A stretch of 64,000 nucleotides of DNA. Origin: Candidatus Chlorobium antarcticum. GTDB lineage: Bacteria; Bacteroidota; Chlorobiia; Chlorobiales; Chlorobiaceae. Under the pieces are notes generated by a model. The model was given only the letters and a program-made list of their open reading frames with translations, had not been told where the DNA came from and made no database searches. Both the position numbers and the translations under genes were made by a program. Location of the stretch: contig JAVCDF010000003.1 of the NCBI GenBank assembly GCA_030765725.1, positions 1-64,000 of the forward strand, in the 5' to 3' direction. Positions 54,711 through 64,000 of this stretch are shown in pieces (positions within the stretch are counted from its first letter, which is position 1; each line of letters opens with the position of its first letter).

Positions 54711-55971
54711 ACCTTCAGAACGGTTTCTGCTCCCGCATAGTCAATATACTGCCCGCTCCGGAAAGGGAGCAGCTTTACTGTGCCGTCCGGACTTTCTCTG
54801 TTCAGCCATACCATGAAAGAGCTTTTGAGCCACTCATCGCGGCTTGCTTCACCCTGTGCGCTTTTGGATTGGTGCGCTATAAAGCGCCTGAAAAGTTCAG
54901 TTGTAAAGGCGCTTTCTTCCCCGTCTGGAGCGTAGGGCTCAATATTGGGGCAGAGATGGCACTCTTTTTTGCTGTCGCTGACCTGGCAGAGGGTGTCGGG
55001 TTCGGTAAGGTAGCCGCAGTGGCTGCCTTTTGCTATTCTCGTTGCCACGGCCCACGAGCTTCCTCCTTCGGGTGCGAGCTGCCTGAATTGCGTAGGGCTT
55101 TCATTTTCCTCCTTCCATGCCGGGGGAGTTGAGCCGGTGAGGCTCGGGCAGTCACATTCTCCAACCGCCATTACCATTGGCATGGGCTTTACTGAAAGAG
55201 CTTCCCTGTAGGGCTGCATTCCTGGTGCAACGAGGGGGAACTTCTGGTCAATGGGTGAGAGCTGCAGGAGACCGACCGGAGAGGCTCTGTGTGCAGGATT
55301 CCACTCTGAAAGGGGTTCGGTTGAGGCTGGCAGAAACTCACGGTCATAGATAATCGGGTTGAAGGTCTTTCCGGTTTTCCCTCCAATGTCCTGCAGCTGC
55401 TCGAAATCGCAGGCTGCTGCTTGGGCATGCGCTCCGCCAACCGAGTGGCCGGCAAAGATGACCTTGTTGGATGTCATGAATCGGGATTTTCGGGGGGAGG
55501 CTGCAGTCAACAAACTTCTGGCTCCTTCCGTACTCTTTTTCTCGGTAAAAAAAAATCGGTTACACCGTATCTCGCCAGATAGGAGGCTGCCGCATAGGCC
55601 TCCTGACCCACTCTCGGATTGCCGCTGATGTCAATTGCCGGGAGGCCGGTTCCCTGTGAGTGGGATGCACTGATAAATACCATTGCTCAGTTGTGTTCGG
55701 CGGCAGCGTTGCTGTTATTATAAGAATACGAAGGGTTGATGCCGAAAAGGGGGTTGTCGTTGAGGAGTGCACCGACGATTTTTTTCGGGTAGTAGAACAG
55801 GTCGTTCCCGATGAGAAATCCGTGGTTGAACATGACCAGTCTTTCTGCTTGGCGTTTTTTCGGGAAGAAGACCTCTACGACAACTTCAATGAAAAGAGGT
55901 ATGCTTTTGTGGTACTGTATCCAGAGGTGAATACGGTCAAAGCAGTAGCCGTTGATGCAGATGGGTTTCAT
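54689..55971 (-). pseudogene. Alpha/beta hydrolase gene broken by a stop and a homopolymer frameshift
   Basis: One gene can be read in three pieces. Residues 1-94 (55971-55690) hold the oxyanion region VMFNHGFLIGNDLFYYP and end at an in-frame TGA (55687-55689). The same frame goes on as AMVFISASHSQGTGLP..AAASYLARYGVTDFF to a run of nine T/A at 55546-55554. A one-base insertion or two-base deletion there would join it to TEKKSTEGARSLLTAAS..KVIFAGHSVGGAHAQ, the serine nucleophile part, which continues to the stop at 54689 with a probable histidine in GSHCGYLTEP. The three pieces form one lipase-like fold. Sequencing error at the homopolymer could explain the shift but not the TGA. Confidence 0.8.
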
Positions 55972-56230
55972 TGTCTGTAAGGTTTTTCGGGTTGGGCCTT
56001 TTCCTATACAGAGAATATTTGTTTTTGTTGGTGTTTTGTATGTATTGAATATATCAGGCGTTTATTCCTTCCAGTCAACTTCACCTGTCCCGTTAGCAAG
56101 CGCCCTGATGTAGATTTTTCTTATGGCTCCTTCGGGTTCCGTTGCCCGCTTCAACGGGCTCTTTGCTGTGAAAGTGGGACTTTGAAATTCCTGAACACTG
56201 GAATTGTTTTTTTCTGTCTGTTCAACTCCA

Positions 56231-57739
56231 TCATTCCGGTTTGAGGTGCGGGAAGAAGATGACATCGCGGATGGAGTCTTCTCCGGTGAGCAGCATGACG
56301 AGGCGGTCAACGCCGACGCCGAGGCCTGCGCAGGGGGGCATGCCGTATTCAAGTGCTCTGAGAAAGTCTTCGTCTACAATCATGGCTTCGTCGTCTCCAC
56401 GCTGGCGGAGACTGGCCTGCTCTTCAAGCCGCTGGCGCTGAACAACCGGGTCGTTGAGTTCGGAGAATGAGTTGCATATCTCTTTGCCACCTGCAATGAG
56501 CTCGAACCGCTCTACCAACCCTTCTTTTTCACGGTGCGGTTTGGCCAGCGGCGACATTTCGGTCGGGTAGTCGGTGATGAATGTTGGCTGAATCAGTTTT
56601 GGTTCTACGAACTCGCCAAAAATTTCATCAATGATTTTGCCTGACCCTATTTTCGGGTCGAGTTCCAGACCGAGGTCTTTTGCTGTGTTGCGGAGCTCAG
56701 TTTCGGTTTTTCCTTCTATATCCGCGCCGGTGTACTCTTTTATGGAATCGGCAATTGTGATACGACGGAACGGTGGCTTGAGGCTGATTTCATGGCCGAG
56801 GAACGATGTTGTGTCGCTACCGTTGACGGCAAGGGCGGTCTGGTGGAAGAGCTGCTCGACAAGCTCCATCATCCAGTTATAGTCTTTGTAGGCCACATAG
56901 AGCTCAACCTGGGTGAACTCGGGATTGTGGAAACGGTCGATGCCTTCGTTGCGGAAATCTTTGGCGAATTCAAACACGCCCTCAAATCCGCCTACAATGA
57001 GGCGTTTGAGATAGAGCTCGTTTGCAATGCGGAGGTAGAGTTCCATATCCAGCGCATTGTGGTGCGTGGTGAAGGGGCGTGCAGCGGCTCCTCCGTAGAT
57101 GGGCTGGAGGATTGGGGTTTCAACCTCAAGCCACCCTTTTGTGGTGAAGAAGTTGCGCATGTGTGAAACTATGGCGCTTCTCTTTATGAAAGTTTTGCGG
57201 ACTTCCGGGTTGACGATGAGGTCAACATAGCGCTGGCGGTAGCGGAGTTCACGGTCGGAGAAGGCGTCGAACACCACTTTTTCTCCCTCAACCTCTTTTT
57301 CTTTGGCAACGGGAATGGGGCGCAGTGATTTTGAGAGGAGTGTGAACTCTTCGGCATGAACCGATATTTCACCGGTTCTGGTTTTGAATGTGTAGCCTTT
57401 GACGCCGACGATGTCACCGATGTCAAGCAGTTTGAAGGTGCTGTATGAGGCCTCTCCCACTTCGTCTTTTTTCAGGTAGATCTGTATTCTGCCTTTGGCA
57501 TCCTGAATATGGAAAAATGAGGCTTTCCCCATTTTTCTGATAGCCATAATGCGCCCTGCTACTGATACGGGAGTTTTGGCTTCCTCCTGAAAGGTGGCAA
57601 TGATATCCTCTGAATGGGTGGTGAGGGCAAATTCACATGGATAGGGGTTCACGCCCGATTCCAAAAGGTGGGTGCGTTCGTCCAGACGGCGCTGCATCTG
57701 GTCGTTGAGGGAGAGTTGCTGTTCGTGTTCCTGGTGCAT
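56231..57739 (-). CDS. lysS: Lysyl-tRNA synthetase (class II)
   Basis: This 502-aa class IIb synthetase charges tRNA-Lys. An N-terminal OB-fold domain (about 60-165, [16 protein letters not shown]) precedes the catalytic core with motif 2 [18 protein letters not shown] (key parts RNEGID, NPEFT) and motif 3 [15 protein letters not shown]. All class II motifs are complete. It is downstream of crtB, 64 bp away, in the same direction. Confidence 0.97.
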   Translation of the reverse strand: MHQEHEQQLSLNDQMQRRLDERTHLLESGVNPYPCEFALTTHSEDIIATFQEEAKTPVSVAGRIMAIRKMGKASFFHIQDAKGRIQIYLKKDEVGEASYSTFKLLDIGDIVGVKGYTFKTRTGEISVHAEEFTLLSKSLRPIPVAKEKEVEGEKVVFDAFSDRELRYRQRYVDLIVNPEVRKTFIKRSAIVSHMRNFFTTKGWLEVETPILQPIYGGAAARPFTTHHNALDMELYLRIANELYLKRLIVGGFEGVFEFAKDFRNEGIDRFHNPEFTQVELYVAYKDYNWMMELVEQLFHQTALAVNGSDTTSFLGHEISLKPPFRRITIADSIKEYTGADIEGKTETELRNTAKDLGLELDPKIGSGKIIDEIFGEFVEPKLIQPTFITDYPTEMSPLAKPHREKEGLVERFELIAGGKEICNSFSELNDPVVQRQRLEEQASLRQRGDDEAMIVDEDFLRALEYGMPPCAGLGVGVDRLVMLLTGEDSIRDVIFFPHLKPE

Positions 57740-57803
57740 AAAGAAATCGGGACAATGAGTTACGGTGTTGTGAATGAGGGAGCTCTTGATTGTTGTGGTG
57801 CCG

Positions 57804-58736
57804 TCAGCTGGTTGCGTTGGATTTTAACCATACTTCGGGTATTGTCAGCAACTTCTGGCTCAGCGAGCGGTAGGCCCGTTGTGAGAAAACATCATAGTTG
57901 TTTTCTTCAATGGATTTCAGGATGTTCGAGTAGTTGACGCTGCTGAGGGCAACGGCCAGACGGCTCTCTTTCTGAAGCATCGGGATTCCTTTGTCGGATG
58001 AAAGGTAGTAGTTTCTTGCGCGCTCTATCTGAAACTGCATAAGGCGCCTGAATTTTTCGTTCATGGTTTTCTGCATGAACTCTTCATGGCTGTAGCCGAA
58101 CCGCTCCAAATCTTCCAGCGGTATATATATCCTTCCGCGGTCCACATCTTCTCCAATATCGCGGAGAATGTTGGTGAGCTGCATGGCTATACCGAGATCT
58201 ATTGCATGGCGGAGGGCTGCCGGATCGCTGTACCCGAAAATTTCTGATGTCATAAGCCCGACCACCGAGGCTACTTTGTAGCAGTATACATAGAGCTCGT
58301 CAAAGGTTTCGAACGGGGTGAATTCAATGTCCATGGCAACACCCTCAATCAACTCAAGCGGGTGCTCAATGGCAATTGGATAGCTTTCGAGCGTGTGGTT
58401 CCATGCAACCATGATGGGGTCGCTTCCTGTTTCTCCGGCGTAGCAGGCTTTGAGGCGTGTTTTCCAATCCTCAAGCAGCGTGTTGATGGTTTCGCGCGTT
58501 ATGGTGCCTTTGGTCAGCTTTTCTTCGGCGTTGTCAACAAGGTCGTCAACGGTACGAAGCAGGGCATATATGGCAAAAATGGGGTTCTGCAGCCGTTTGG
58601 GGAGGAAGAGAGTGGCGAGATAAAAAGTTTTGGCGTGATGCTTTGCAATCTGGCGACAATGCTGATATGCGTCTCGGGGGGCAAGCTCCTTGCTGTATTG
58701 CGGTATGGATATGGTCCCGTTGTTGCCGTTTGTCAT
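57804..58736 (-). CDS. crtB: Phytoene synthase CrtB
   Basis: This enzyme condenses two geranylgeranyl diphosphates into phytoene, the first step of carotenoid synthesis. The two aspartate-rich motifs are [12 protein letters not shown] and [18 protein letters not shown] (key DxxxD residues), with [17 protein letters not shown] at the start of the fold. The ATG at 58736 ([10 protein letters not shown]) gives 310 aa; an in-frame start at 58865 would add 43 less typical residues. It lies upstream of lysS and is divergent from hflX. crtQ at 38.6 kb takes a later step. Confidence 0.92.
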   Translation of the reverse strand: MTNGNNGTISIPQYSKELAPRDAYQHCRQIAKHHAKTFYLATLFLPKRLQNPIFAIYALLRTVDDLVDNAEEKLTKGTITRETINTLLEDWKTRLKACYAGETGSDPIMVAWNHTLESYPIAIEHPLELIEGVAMDIEFTPFETFDELYVYCYKVASVVGLMTSEIFGYSDPAALRHAIDLGIAMQLTNILRDIGEDVDRGRIYIPLEDLERFGYSHEEFMQKTMNEKFRRLMQFQIERARNYYLSSDKGIPMLQKESRLAVALSSVNYSNILKSIEENNYDVFSQRAYRSLSQKLLTIPEVWLKSNATS

Positions 58737-58893
58737 CTGCTGTTCGCGATTATTGTCTTCCAGGGGCCCGCCGATTTTTTTTGCTGCCACCTCGGTATGG
58801 CGTGAATAACAAAAATGTGTAACTTTTAGAGGGTCTGCATAGGTTACTTTAAGGAAGTGTGGCAAGATATAACAAACCGCCTAAAATCACAAT

Positions 58894-60219
58894 ATGCCCG
58901 GTAGCCCTCCGGGCGCAATACTTATACCTGAAAATCTGTTGAATACTGTTGCTGCAAGCGATGCACGAGAAAAGGCAATTCTGGTCGGAATAGCCTATCC
59001 GCCTGAAACTCCCCGTGTAATGGTGGAGGAATACCTTGAGGAACTGGCTTTCCTTGCTGATACGGCGGGAGCCGATATTGAGAAGTCAATGATCCAGGAA
59101 CGGCGCGCTGCTGATCCCGGTTTTGCAATAGGGAGTGGTAAGGTGGACGAGCTGCGAAGCATGGTGAAGGACCGGGAGGCTGATATCGTGATTTTTGACG
59201 ATGACCTTACGCCGCTTCAGGCGAGAAACCTTGAACGGGAGCTTGCCTGTAAGGTGATTGACCGGACCGGTCTTATTCTGCAGATATTTGCCCTGAGGGC
59301 AAAGTCGTTCCGGGCGAAAATGCAGGTTGAACTGGCACAGCTGGAGTATATGCTGCCGCGCCTGACGGGCCAGTGGACTCACCTTTCGAAGCAGAAGGGC
59401 GGCATTGGAACCAAGGGGCCTGGCGAGACGCAGATTGAGACAGACCGTCGCCTTGTGCGCAGCAGGATAGCACTGCTGAAAAAAAAGCTCCGCGATGTTT
59501 CTCTCCAGCATGACACGCAGACCCGGGGGCGGCTGACGGTTCCGAGGGTGGCGCTTGTGGGTTATACCAACGCGGGAAAATCAACCCTTATGAACCGGCT
59601 CTGCCCTGAGGCAGAGGCTTTTGCTGAAAATCGCCTGTTTGCAACGCTTGACACCAAAACCCGCCGCCTTGAGCTGAAAATAAACAAGCTTGTTCTTCTG
59701 TCTGACACGGTTGGTTTTATACGCAAGCTTCCCCATACGCTGGTTGAGAGTTTCCGCTCCACGCTTGACGAGGTGCTGCAGGCGGATTTTCTGCTTCATG
59801 TGATTGACCTCAGCCATCCTGCTTTTGAGGAGCAGATGCAGGTGGTTGACGCCACGCTTCGGGAGATAGGGGTCAGCCATCCGAACACCATAGAGGTGTT
59901 CAACAAAATTGACGCCCTTGAGGATCCCGCAACCCTTCTCAGCCTCCGGGCCCGGTATCCTGAAGCTGTGTTTGTTTCGGCTGCCCGCGGCATTAATCTT
60001 GCCGAGCTGCGTCTTCGAATTGCCGAGCATGTGGCGCTCGATTACACCGAACGGAAAATCAGGGTCCATGTGGCCGACTACAAGCTGATTGGTTATCTGT
60101 ACGAACATACGGAGGTGACCGACCGGCAGTGTATTGATGAGGATATAGAGCTGACCTTTCAGGTACATAAGCACACCTTGAAGCATATTGATGCGCTTAC
60201 CGGCCATCTTGCCATATAA
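58894..60219 (+). CDS. hflX: Ribosome-associated GTPase HflX
   Basis: This 441-aa GTPase splits stalled or inactive ribosomes. It has the HflX N-terminal nucleotide-binding domain (GSGKVDELRSMVKDREADIVIFDDDL, key parts GKVDEL and FDDDL), the family linker LPRLTGQWTHLSKQKGGIGTKGPGE (key part GGIGTKGPGETQIE), the G1 motif GYTNAGKSTLMNRL and DTVGFI as G3. A C-terminal domain of about 80 residues follows. It is the first of a run with ybeY and the CPXCG gene. Confidence 0.96.
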   Translation: MPGSPPGAILIPENLLNTVAASDAREKAILVGIAYPPETPRVMVEEYLEELAFLADTAGADIEKSMIQERRAADPGFAIGSGKVDELRSMVKDREADIVIFDDDLTPLQARNLERELACKVIDRTGLILQIFALRAKSFRAKMQVELAQLEYMLPRLTGQWTHLSKQKGGIGTKGPGETQIETDRRLVRSRIALLKKKLRDVSLQHDTQTRGRLTVPRVALVGYTNAGKSTLMNRLCPEAEAFAENRLFATLDTKTRRLELKINKLVLLSDTVGFIRKLPHTLVESFRSTLDEVLQADFLLHVIDLSHPAFEEQMQVVDATLREIGVSHPNTIEVFNKIDALEDPATLLSLRARYPEAVFVSAARGINLAELRLRIAEHVALDYTERKIRVHVADYKLIGYLYEHTEVTDRQCIDEDIELTFQVHKHTLKHIDALTGHLAI

Positions 60220-60224
60220 CCGCT

Positions 60225-60671
60225 ATGACGATTCAACTGTACAACACTACCCGTCGACCCTTTCCGGAGGCCAAACTGAAAAAGGCCATACAGCTGGTGC
60301 TTTCAGGGGAGGGTGCGAAAGCAGTGTCAATTGAGGGCATTTATTGCGGAGGACGGATGATGCGCCGTATCAACAGGGAATATCTGGGGCATGACTATGA
60401 TACCGATACTGTAACCTTTCCTTACAGTGAAGGGCTGGCTGTGGAGGGGGAGTTTTATGTGTCGTTTGACGAAGTGAGCCGCAATGCGGTGCGTTTCAGG
60501 AGTGGATTTATGCAGGAGCTTCTCCGTGTCACCGTCCATTCATCGCTGCATCTTCTTGGGTATGTTGACGGGTCATCAGCGGAGAGGGAGCAGATGCGCC
60601 AGAAAGAGGACCACTATCTCCGGGGTCTTGGTCTGGGTGTTTTGCCAACTGAAGAGAGGAGCAGCTTATGA
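60225..60671 (+). CDS. ybeY: Endoribonuclease YbeY (rRNA maturation factor)
   Basis: This 148-aa metalloprotein is needed for 16S rRNA 3'-end maturation and 70S quality control. The zinc motif reads VHSSLHLLGYVDGSS: H105 and H109 are there, but the third ligand of the usual H-x3-H-x5-H is D115. The same His-to-Asp change is common in Bacteroidetes/Chlorobi relatives. The core RINREYLGHDYDTDTVTFPY is intact. It starts 5 bp after hflX and overlaps the next gene by 4 bp. Confidence 0.93.
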   Translation: MTIQLYNTTRRPFPEAKLKKAIQLVLSGEGAKAVSIEGIYCGGRMMRRINREYLGHDYDTDTVTFPYSEGLAVEGEFYVSFDEVSRNAVRFRSGFMQELLRVTVHSSLHLLGYVDGSSAEREQMRQKEDHYLRGLGLGVLPTEERSSL

Positions 60672-60859
60672 ATATGCTTGAAACGGTTTCAGTTCCCTGT
60701 CCTTTCTGTGGAGAGGTGATGGATTTGGCTATTGACTGCAGTGCAGGGAATCAGCAGTATACTGAAGACTGCGCGGTATGCTGCAGGCCGGTGAGTGTCA
60801 GTGTAAAGATTTCTGGCACTGGAGTGCTCTCGGTGGATGTCAGCCCTGAGGATGGCTGA
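60668..60859 (+). CDS. CPXCG-motif cysteine-rich protein
   Basis: This 63-aa protein has two cysteine pairs, VPCPFCGEVM and DCAVCCRPV, that should bind zinc as a small ribbon. The family is conserved in many bacteria, of unknown role. It overlaps ybeY by 4 bp (ATGA), so it is translationally coupled. The stop is followed within 10 bp by the 3' end of the convergent RNase P RNA gene. Confidence 0.85.
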   Translation: MNMLETVSVPCPFCGEVMDLAIDCSAGNQQYTEDCAVCCRPVSVSVKISGTGVLSVDVSPEDG

Positions 60860-60867
60860 ATAAAAAA

Positions 60868-61280
60868 AGCCGAAACCGAAGATGTAAGCCGAATTCTGTG
60901 ATTCATCCGGCGTACCGGATGAAACTGCAGTCATTTATCTGATGCGGCCTACCCGAAAACTCTCCTTGCGGAATTGGGCGGGCCGCCCTTTTTCCCTTTA
61001 AGGGAAAAGCTTTCCTATTCGGCCTTGCTTCGGGGAGGTTTGCATAGCGCATTCCGTTACCGGAATGCCTGGTGGTCTCTTACACCGCCGTTTCACCCTT
61101 ACTCCGGTTTCCCGGAGCGGTCTGCTTTCTGCTGCGCTCTCTGTCAGGACCGGCTTGCGCCGACCTGCCCAGGCTTGAGGACCTTTCGGCTCTCTCGACC
61201 GGCACCCTGCCCTGTGAAGTTCGGACTTTCCTCTGCAGAGCCATTGGCCCTGCAGCGACTGCACACTTGCGGTTTCAGCT
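60868..61280 (-). ncRNA. rnpB: RNase P catalytic RNA (bacterial type A)
   Basis: Read on the minus strand it holds the conserved core words of M1 RNA: GAGGAAAGTCC (61233-61223), CAGATAAATGACTG (60942-60929) and ACAGAATTCGGCTTA (60899-60885). The ends pair as helix P1 (AGCTGAAACCG at 61280-61270 with CGGTTTCGGCT at 60878-60868), fixing the borders to a few bases and a length of about 413 nt. An A/T-rich TATATTT element just upstream (61285-61292) may be the -10. A T-run follows the 3' end (60867-60861). Confidence 0.93.
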
Positions 61281-61342
61281 TTTTAAATATAGCATGTGAT
61301 TGCTGAAAAGCACGCCCTTTTTTATGAGGGCGGTGATGTATT

Positions 61343-62143
61343 TTAGATATTGGCTTCTTCAAAAAGGCGCTCATGCACGACAATGCGTCCGCATGATTCA
61401 CACAGGTAAAAGCCTCCCTGCACAATCATGGTGTGGCGGTTGGTGGGCACTCTGGTGTTGCAGCCTGAGCACGCGTTGCGGTTGAGCGGTACAACAGCAT
61501 TGCTGAGCGTGCCGCTTCTGAGGTGGTCGTATTTGTCAAGCAGGCGCTTGGCTTCCGTTGCCAGCAGTTCTCGCTGTGCGTCAATCTTTTTCTGGAGCGC
61601 GGTGACCTCTTCGGCAGTTTCAATGACAATGCCGTTGAGCTCTTCATTTTTTTGTTTGGCCTGTTGCTTTAGGTCCTTAAGCTGCTGGGCGAGAACATCG
61701 TCGGGCATCATGTCCTCGGATATTTCGTCGTAGCGGTTTTCGGCAATCAGCTGGCGTCCTTTTTCCTGCATTTCAAGGGTTCGCTGTTCGCCCTGGCTGA
61801 TGTCCTGAAGACCGATTTCAGCAAGCGCTATCTCCTTTTCTTCGTACTCAATCTGTTTGGAGAGAGCGTCGTACTCTTTATTGTTCCTTGCCAGGGTCTG
61901 TTTTTCCCTGAACGCAAGAATTTTTTCACGGCACGCGTTGGCGGTTTCATTGAGATGCTGGCGAAGCTTGAGGTGCTCTTCTTTTTTTGCTGTGCGCGTT
62001 TCAATCTGCTTTACGGTAAAGTTCAGATCCTCTTCAAGTGCACCGATTTCTTCGGGTAGCCCTTTTTGAAGGCTGACGATTTTTTCTATCTGATTGTCGA
62101 GGTGCTGAAGCCTGACAAGGAGGTTGATTTTTGTATGATCCAC
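61343..62143 (-). CDS. Coiled-coil protein with C-terminal C4 zinc ribbon
   Basis: This 266-aa protein has a long, charged coiled coil over about residues 10-200 (many E/K/Q heptads) and a C-terminal zinc ribbon with two CxxC pairs, ACSGCNTRVP and LCESCGRIV. The C4-type zinc-ribbon family (zf-RING_7) is widespread with no settled role; it is suspected to bind nucleic acid. It lies 62 bp upstream of rnpB, in the same direction. Confidence 0.88.
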   Translation of the reverse strand: MDHTKINLLVRLQHLDNQIEKIVSLQKGLPEEIGALEEDLNFTVKQIETRTAKKEEHLKLRQHLNETANACREKILAFREKQTLARNNKEYDALSKQIEYEEKEIALAEIGLQDISQGEQRTLEMQEKGRQLIAENRYDEISEDMMPDDVLAQQLKDLKQQAKQKNEELNGIVIETAEEVTALQKKIDAQRELLATEAKRLLDKYDHLRSGTLSNAVVPLNRNACSGCNTRVPTNRHTMIVQGGFYLCESCGRIVVHERLFEEANI

Positions 62144-62301
62144 TACTGCTCGTGTTTTGGATTATGAGAGGCACAAAAAAAAGCACCTTCTCTTGAAAGG
62201 TGCGTACTCTGTGTCATATGTGAAAGAACAGACGAAAAAGAACTGTCTGCTGAAAAGATGAGAGACGAAGTTGCATGCATATCGCGAGTAAGCTATTTAT
62301 G

Positions 62302-62383
62302 TGCCCGAAAGGAGATTCGAACTCCTACACCTTGCGGCGCTCGTCCCTGAAACGAGTGCGTCTACCAGTTCCGCCATTCGGGC
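62302..62383 (-). tRNA. tRNA-Leu (anticodon CAG)
   Basis: On the minus strand a full tRNA is seen: acceptor GCCCGAA (62383-62377) pairs with TTCGGGC, the anticodon stem CTCGT/ACGAG encloses TTCAGGG with anticodon CAG, a long variable arm is present as expected for leucine, and the T arm contains GTTCGAATC. The discriminator base is A (62302) and CCA is not encoded. Confidence 0.95.
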
Positions 62384-62452
62384 TAAGCAAATGCTACGCT
62401 GAAAACCAATATGAAAGTAAGCGCTTTTTCTCTATAAAGTCAAAAAAGTAAA

Positions 62453-62635
62453 TTACTTAATTTCCTTGTGTAGCGTATGTTTCTGCATGCTCGGGTTGTA
62501 TTTTTTCAGGACAAGACGGTCTGTCGTGTTTTTCTTGTTTTTCGTCGTGGTATATCTTGAGACTGTTTTGCCCTCTTTTTTGGCTTCAGTGCACTCAAGC
62601 GTGATGACGATTCTATTTTCTTTTCCTTTTGCCAT
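62453..62635 (-). CDS. rpmG: 50S ribosomal protein L33 (zinc-free form)
   Basis: This 60-aa protein matches L33 throughout ([35 protein letters not shown]). Of the four cysteines in the zinc ribbon form only C15 remains; the other positions are A18, N47 and M50, so it cannot bind zinc as the C+ form does. It lies 69 bp upstream of tRNA-Leu on the same strand. Confidence 0.95.
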   Translation of the reverse strand: MAKGKENRIVITLECTEAKKEGKTVSRYTTTKNKKNTTDRLVLKKYNPSMQKHTLHKEIK

Positions 62636-62791
62636 TGTTCCGCTTCGCTAGTGTATGGATTTATGCTTTTCAAGTGAGTTGTGAATATAAGACCGGGTTG
62701 GTGATTTTGCAAGTTCCTGATATTTCTTTCCTTCATAGACAGAGAAAGGGTATTTTATCTTTTTTAACAAAAACGAAGGGGTAGCGATATT

Positions 62792-64000
62792 TTGTTGGAT
62801 AGAACAGATTTTCATTTTGAAGCCGGGGAACTCAACTGTGAGGGCGTTGGGCTGACTGAGCTTGCTGAGCGTTTCGGAACACCGCTCTATGTAACTTCCC
62901 GTCGCAGTCTTGTGGCGAGTTTCCGCGAGTTTGAAAAGGCTTTTGCCTCGTTGCCGCATCTTACCTGTTATTCGGTGAAGGCCAACTTCAACCTGAATGT
63001 TATCAGGGAGTTTGGAGAGCTTGGTGCGGGATGCGATGTCAATTCCGGAGGAGAGCTCTACCGGGCGCTTCAGGCTGGCGTTCCTGCCAACAGGATTATT
63101 GTTGCCGGCGTGGGCAAACGGCCGGATGAAATTGCCTATGCCCTCAAAAGCGGCGTGATGCTTCTGAAGGTGGAGTCGATTTCAGAGCTTCAGGCGATTG
63201 ACCGTATTGCGGGCGAAGAGGGGGTTGTTGCCTCGGTGGCGCTGCGCGTTAACCCGAATGTTACGGCTGAAACCCATCCCTATATCACTACTGGCGACAG
63301 CAAGGAGAAATTTGGTATTGATGAGGCTGAACTTCCCGTTATTTTCTCTCTGTTGCCCAGTCTTCAGAATGTCCGGCTTTCTGGGCTCGACATGCATATA
63401 GGTTCCCAGATTTTTGATACGGAGTTTTATGTTGCCGCTGCAACAAAACTGCTTGATGTGTTCAGTTACGCTCGGAGTGCGGGCTTTGCCATTGAGTATC
63501 TGGACATAGGCGGCGGGTTCCCGGTTACCTATGACCCCATGAAGCCGGCGACCCCCATAGGGCGTTTTGCTGAAAAACTTGTTCCTATGCTGAAGGAGAC
63601 GGGGGCGAGGGTGATTCTTGAGCCTGGCCGTTTTCTTGTGGCTAATTCATCGGTGCTTTTGACCAAGATTCTCTATAAAAAGGAAAATCATACGGGAAAG
63701 CAGTTTTTTGTTGTCGATGCCGGCATGACCGAGCTTATCCGGCCGGCGCTCTATCAGTCGCATCATGAGGTTTTTTCAGTGCAGCAGCATACAGAGAGGG
63801 TGGTTGTCGATGTGGTTGGCCCGGTCTGTGAGTCGAGCGACTTTTTTGCACGCGGCCGGGAGATTGATGACGCACCGGAGGGCGGGCTGGTTGCCGTGAT
63901 GTCCTGCGGCGCCTATGCCGCTGTGATGGCCAGCAACTATAATGGGCGGCTTCGTCCTGCTGAGGTGATGGTTGATGGGGCTGAGGCCCGTTTGATACGC
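62792..64000 (+). CDS. lysA: Diaminopimelate decarboxylase (5' part, runs off the window)
   Basis: The frame is open to the window end (403 codons), close to the usual 415 or so. It has CYSVKANFNLNV with the PLP lysine (about residue 63), CDVNSGGELYRAL, GSQIFDTEFY, DIGGGFPVTYD, EPGRFLVANSS and the C-terminal-half CGAYAAVMASNYN. It forms lysine from meso-diaminopimelate. The start is probably the TTG at 62792 (GAAGGGG ribosome site about 10 nt upstream) or the TTG at 62795; no suitable ATG is nearby. Confidence 0.93.
   Translation, partial: MLDRTDFHFEAGELNCEGVGLTELAERFGTPLYVTSRRSLVASFREFEKAFASLPHLTCYSVKANFNLNVIREFGELGAGCDVNSGGELYRALQAGVPANRIIVAGVGKRPDEIAYALKSGVMLLKVESISELQAIDRIAGEEGVVASVALRVNPNVTAETHPYITTGDSKEKFGIDEAELPVIFSLLPSLQNVRLSGLDMHIGSQIFDTEFYVAAATKLLDVFSYARSAGFAIEYLDIGGGFPVTYDPMKPATPIGRFAEKLVPMLKETGARVILEPGRFLVANSSVLLTKILYKKENHTGKQFFVVDAGMTELIRPALYQSHHEVFSVQQHTERVVVDVVGPVCESSDFFARGREIDDAPEGGLVAVMSCGAYAAVMASNYNGRLRPAEVMVDGAEARLIR

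Noticed and set aside
55687-55689. Selenocysteine or other recoding at the in-frame TGA of the lipase-like gene
   Set aside because: A second lesion (frameshift at the nine-base tract) occurs in the same gene, no catalytic role fits this position and no selenocysteine machinery is seen; gene decay is simpler.
60971-61306. Protein-coding frames across 60.97-61.4 kb
   Set aside because: The region contains the conserved core words and the closing helix of RNase P RNA, so open frames there are incidental.

Overview
The window reads as chromosomal DNA of a green sulfur bacterium (Chlorobiaceae, Chlorobium/Pelodictyon-like). The evidence is bchF-bchC-bchX for bacteriochlorophyll, a plant/cyanobacterial-type zeta-carotene desaturase (crtQ), phytoene synthase (crtB), a probable chlorosome envelope protein, the glutamyl-tRNA (C5) tetrapyrrole genes and a bacillithiol-type deacetylase. 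The order crtQ / chlorosome protein / dut / bshB1 / oligopeptide-binding lipoprotein / bchF / bchC / bchX matches what I remember of the Chlorobaculum tepidum chromosome. That recollection supports the csmH and crtQ calls but was not checked here. Species cannot be assigned.

Layout. 1-8.4 kb: a complete type I-E CRISPR-Cas operon on the minus strand (cas3-cse1-cse2-cas6e-cas7-cas5-cas1-cas2), ending 8 bp from one CRISPR repeat at the window edge. 8.7-11.2 kb: an ArsR-family regulator with a well-formed operator/promoter, a cysteine-rich SO_0444/ArsP-type permease and an LCM-family methyltransferase. 11.3-18.2 kb: a seven-gene Mrp Na+/H+ antiporter operon, a QueD-like enzyme and an M15 peptidase. 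18.4-21.5 kb: cysE, aroC, hemB. 21.6-25.1 kb: a biotin-dependent sodium-pumping acyl-CoA decarboxylase. 25.3-30 kb: a HisN-like phosphatase and hemX-hemA-hemC-hemD. 30.2-40 kb: typA, then the pigment region (bchX, bchC, bchF, an orphan peptide-binding lipoprotein, bshB1, dut, a repeat-bearing probable chlorosome protein, crtQ). 40-47.5 kb: an Lrp/AsnC regulator, type III glutamine synthetase, an alpha/beta hydrolase, a membrane protein, coaX, aroB and aroK. 47.6-53.5 kb: rimO, tgt and a three-gene transglutaminase / alpha-E / circularly permuted ATP-grasp operon. 53.7-64 kb: a UDP-glucuronate epimerase, a broken alpha/beta hydrolase gene, lysS, crtB, hflX, ybeY, a CPXCG protein, the RNase P RNA gene, a zinc-ribbon coiled-coil protein, tRNA-Leu(CAG), rpmG and the 5' part of lysA.

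How the parts fit. hemA/hemC/hemD/hemB supply uroporphyrinogen III, which feeds the bch genes; crtB and crtQ supply carotenoids, and the probable chlorosome protein would belong to the antenna that houses the pigments. The decarboxylase pump could create, and the Mrp antiporter could use or buffer, a sodium gradient. aroB, aroK and aroC belong to the shikimate route.

The least explained items are the predicted ATP-grasp/alpha-E/transglutaminase peptide-chemistry operon, a C-terminal segment of BchX that resembles region 4 of an ECF sigma factor, a tRNA-guanine transglycosylase that has lost three of four zinc ligands, and a 17-bp perfect inverted repeat downstream of the glutamine synthetase gene.
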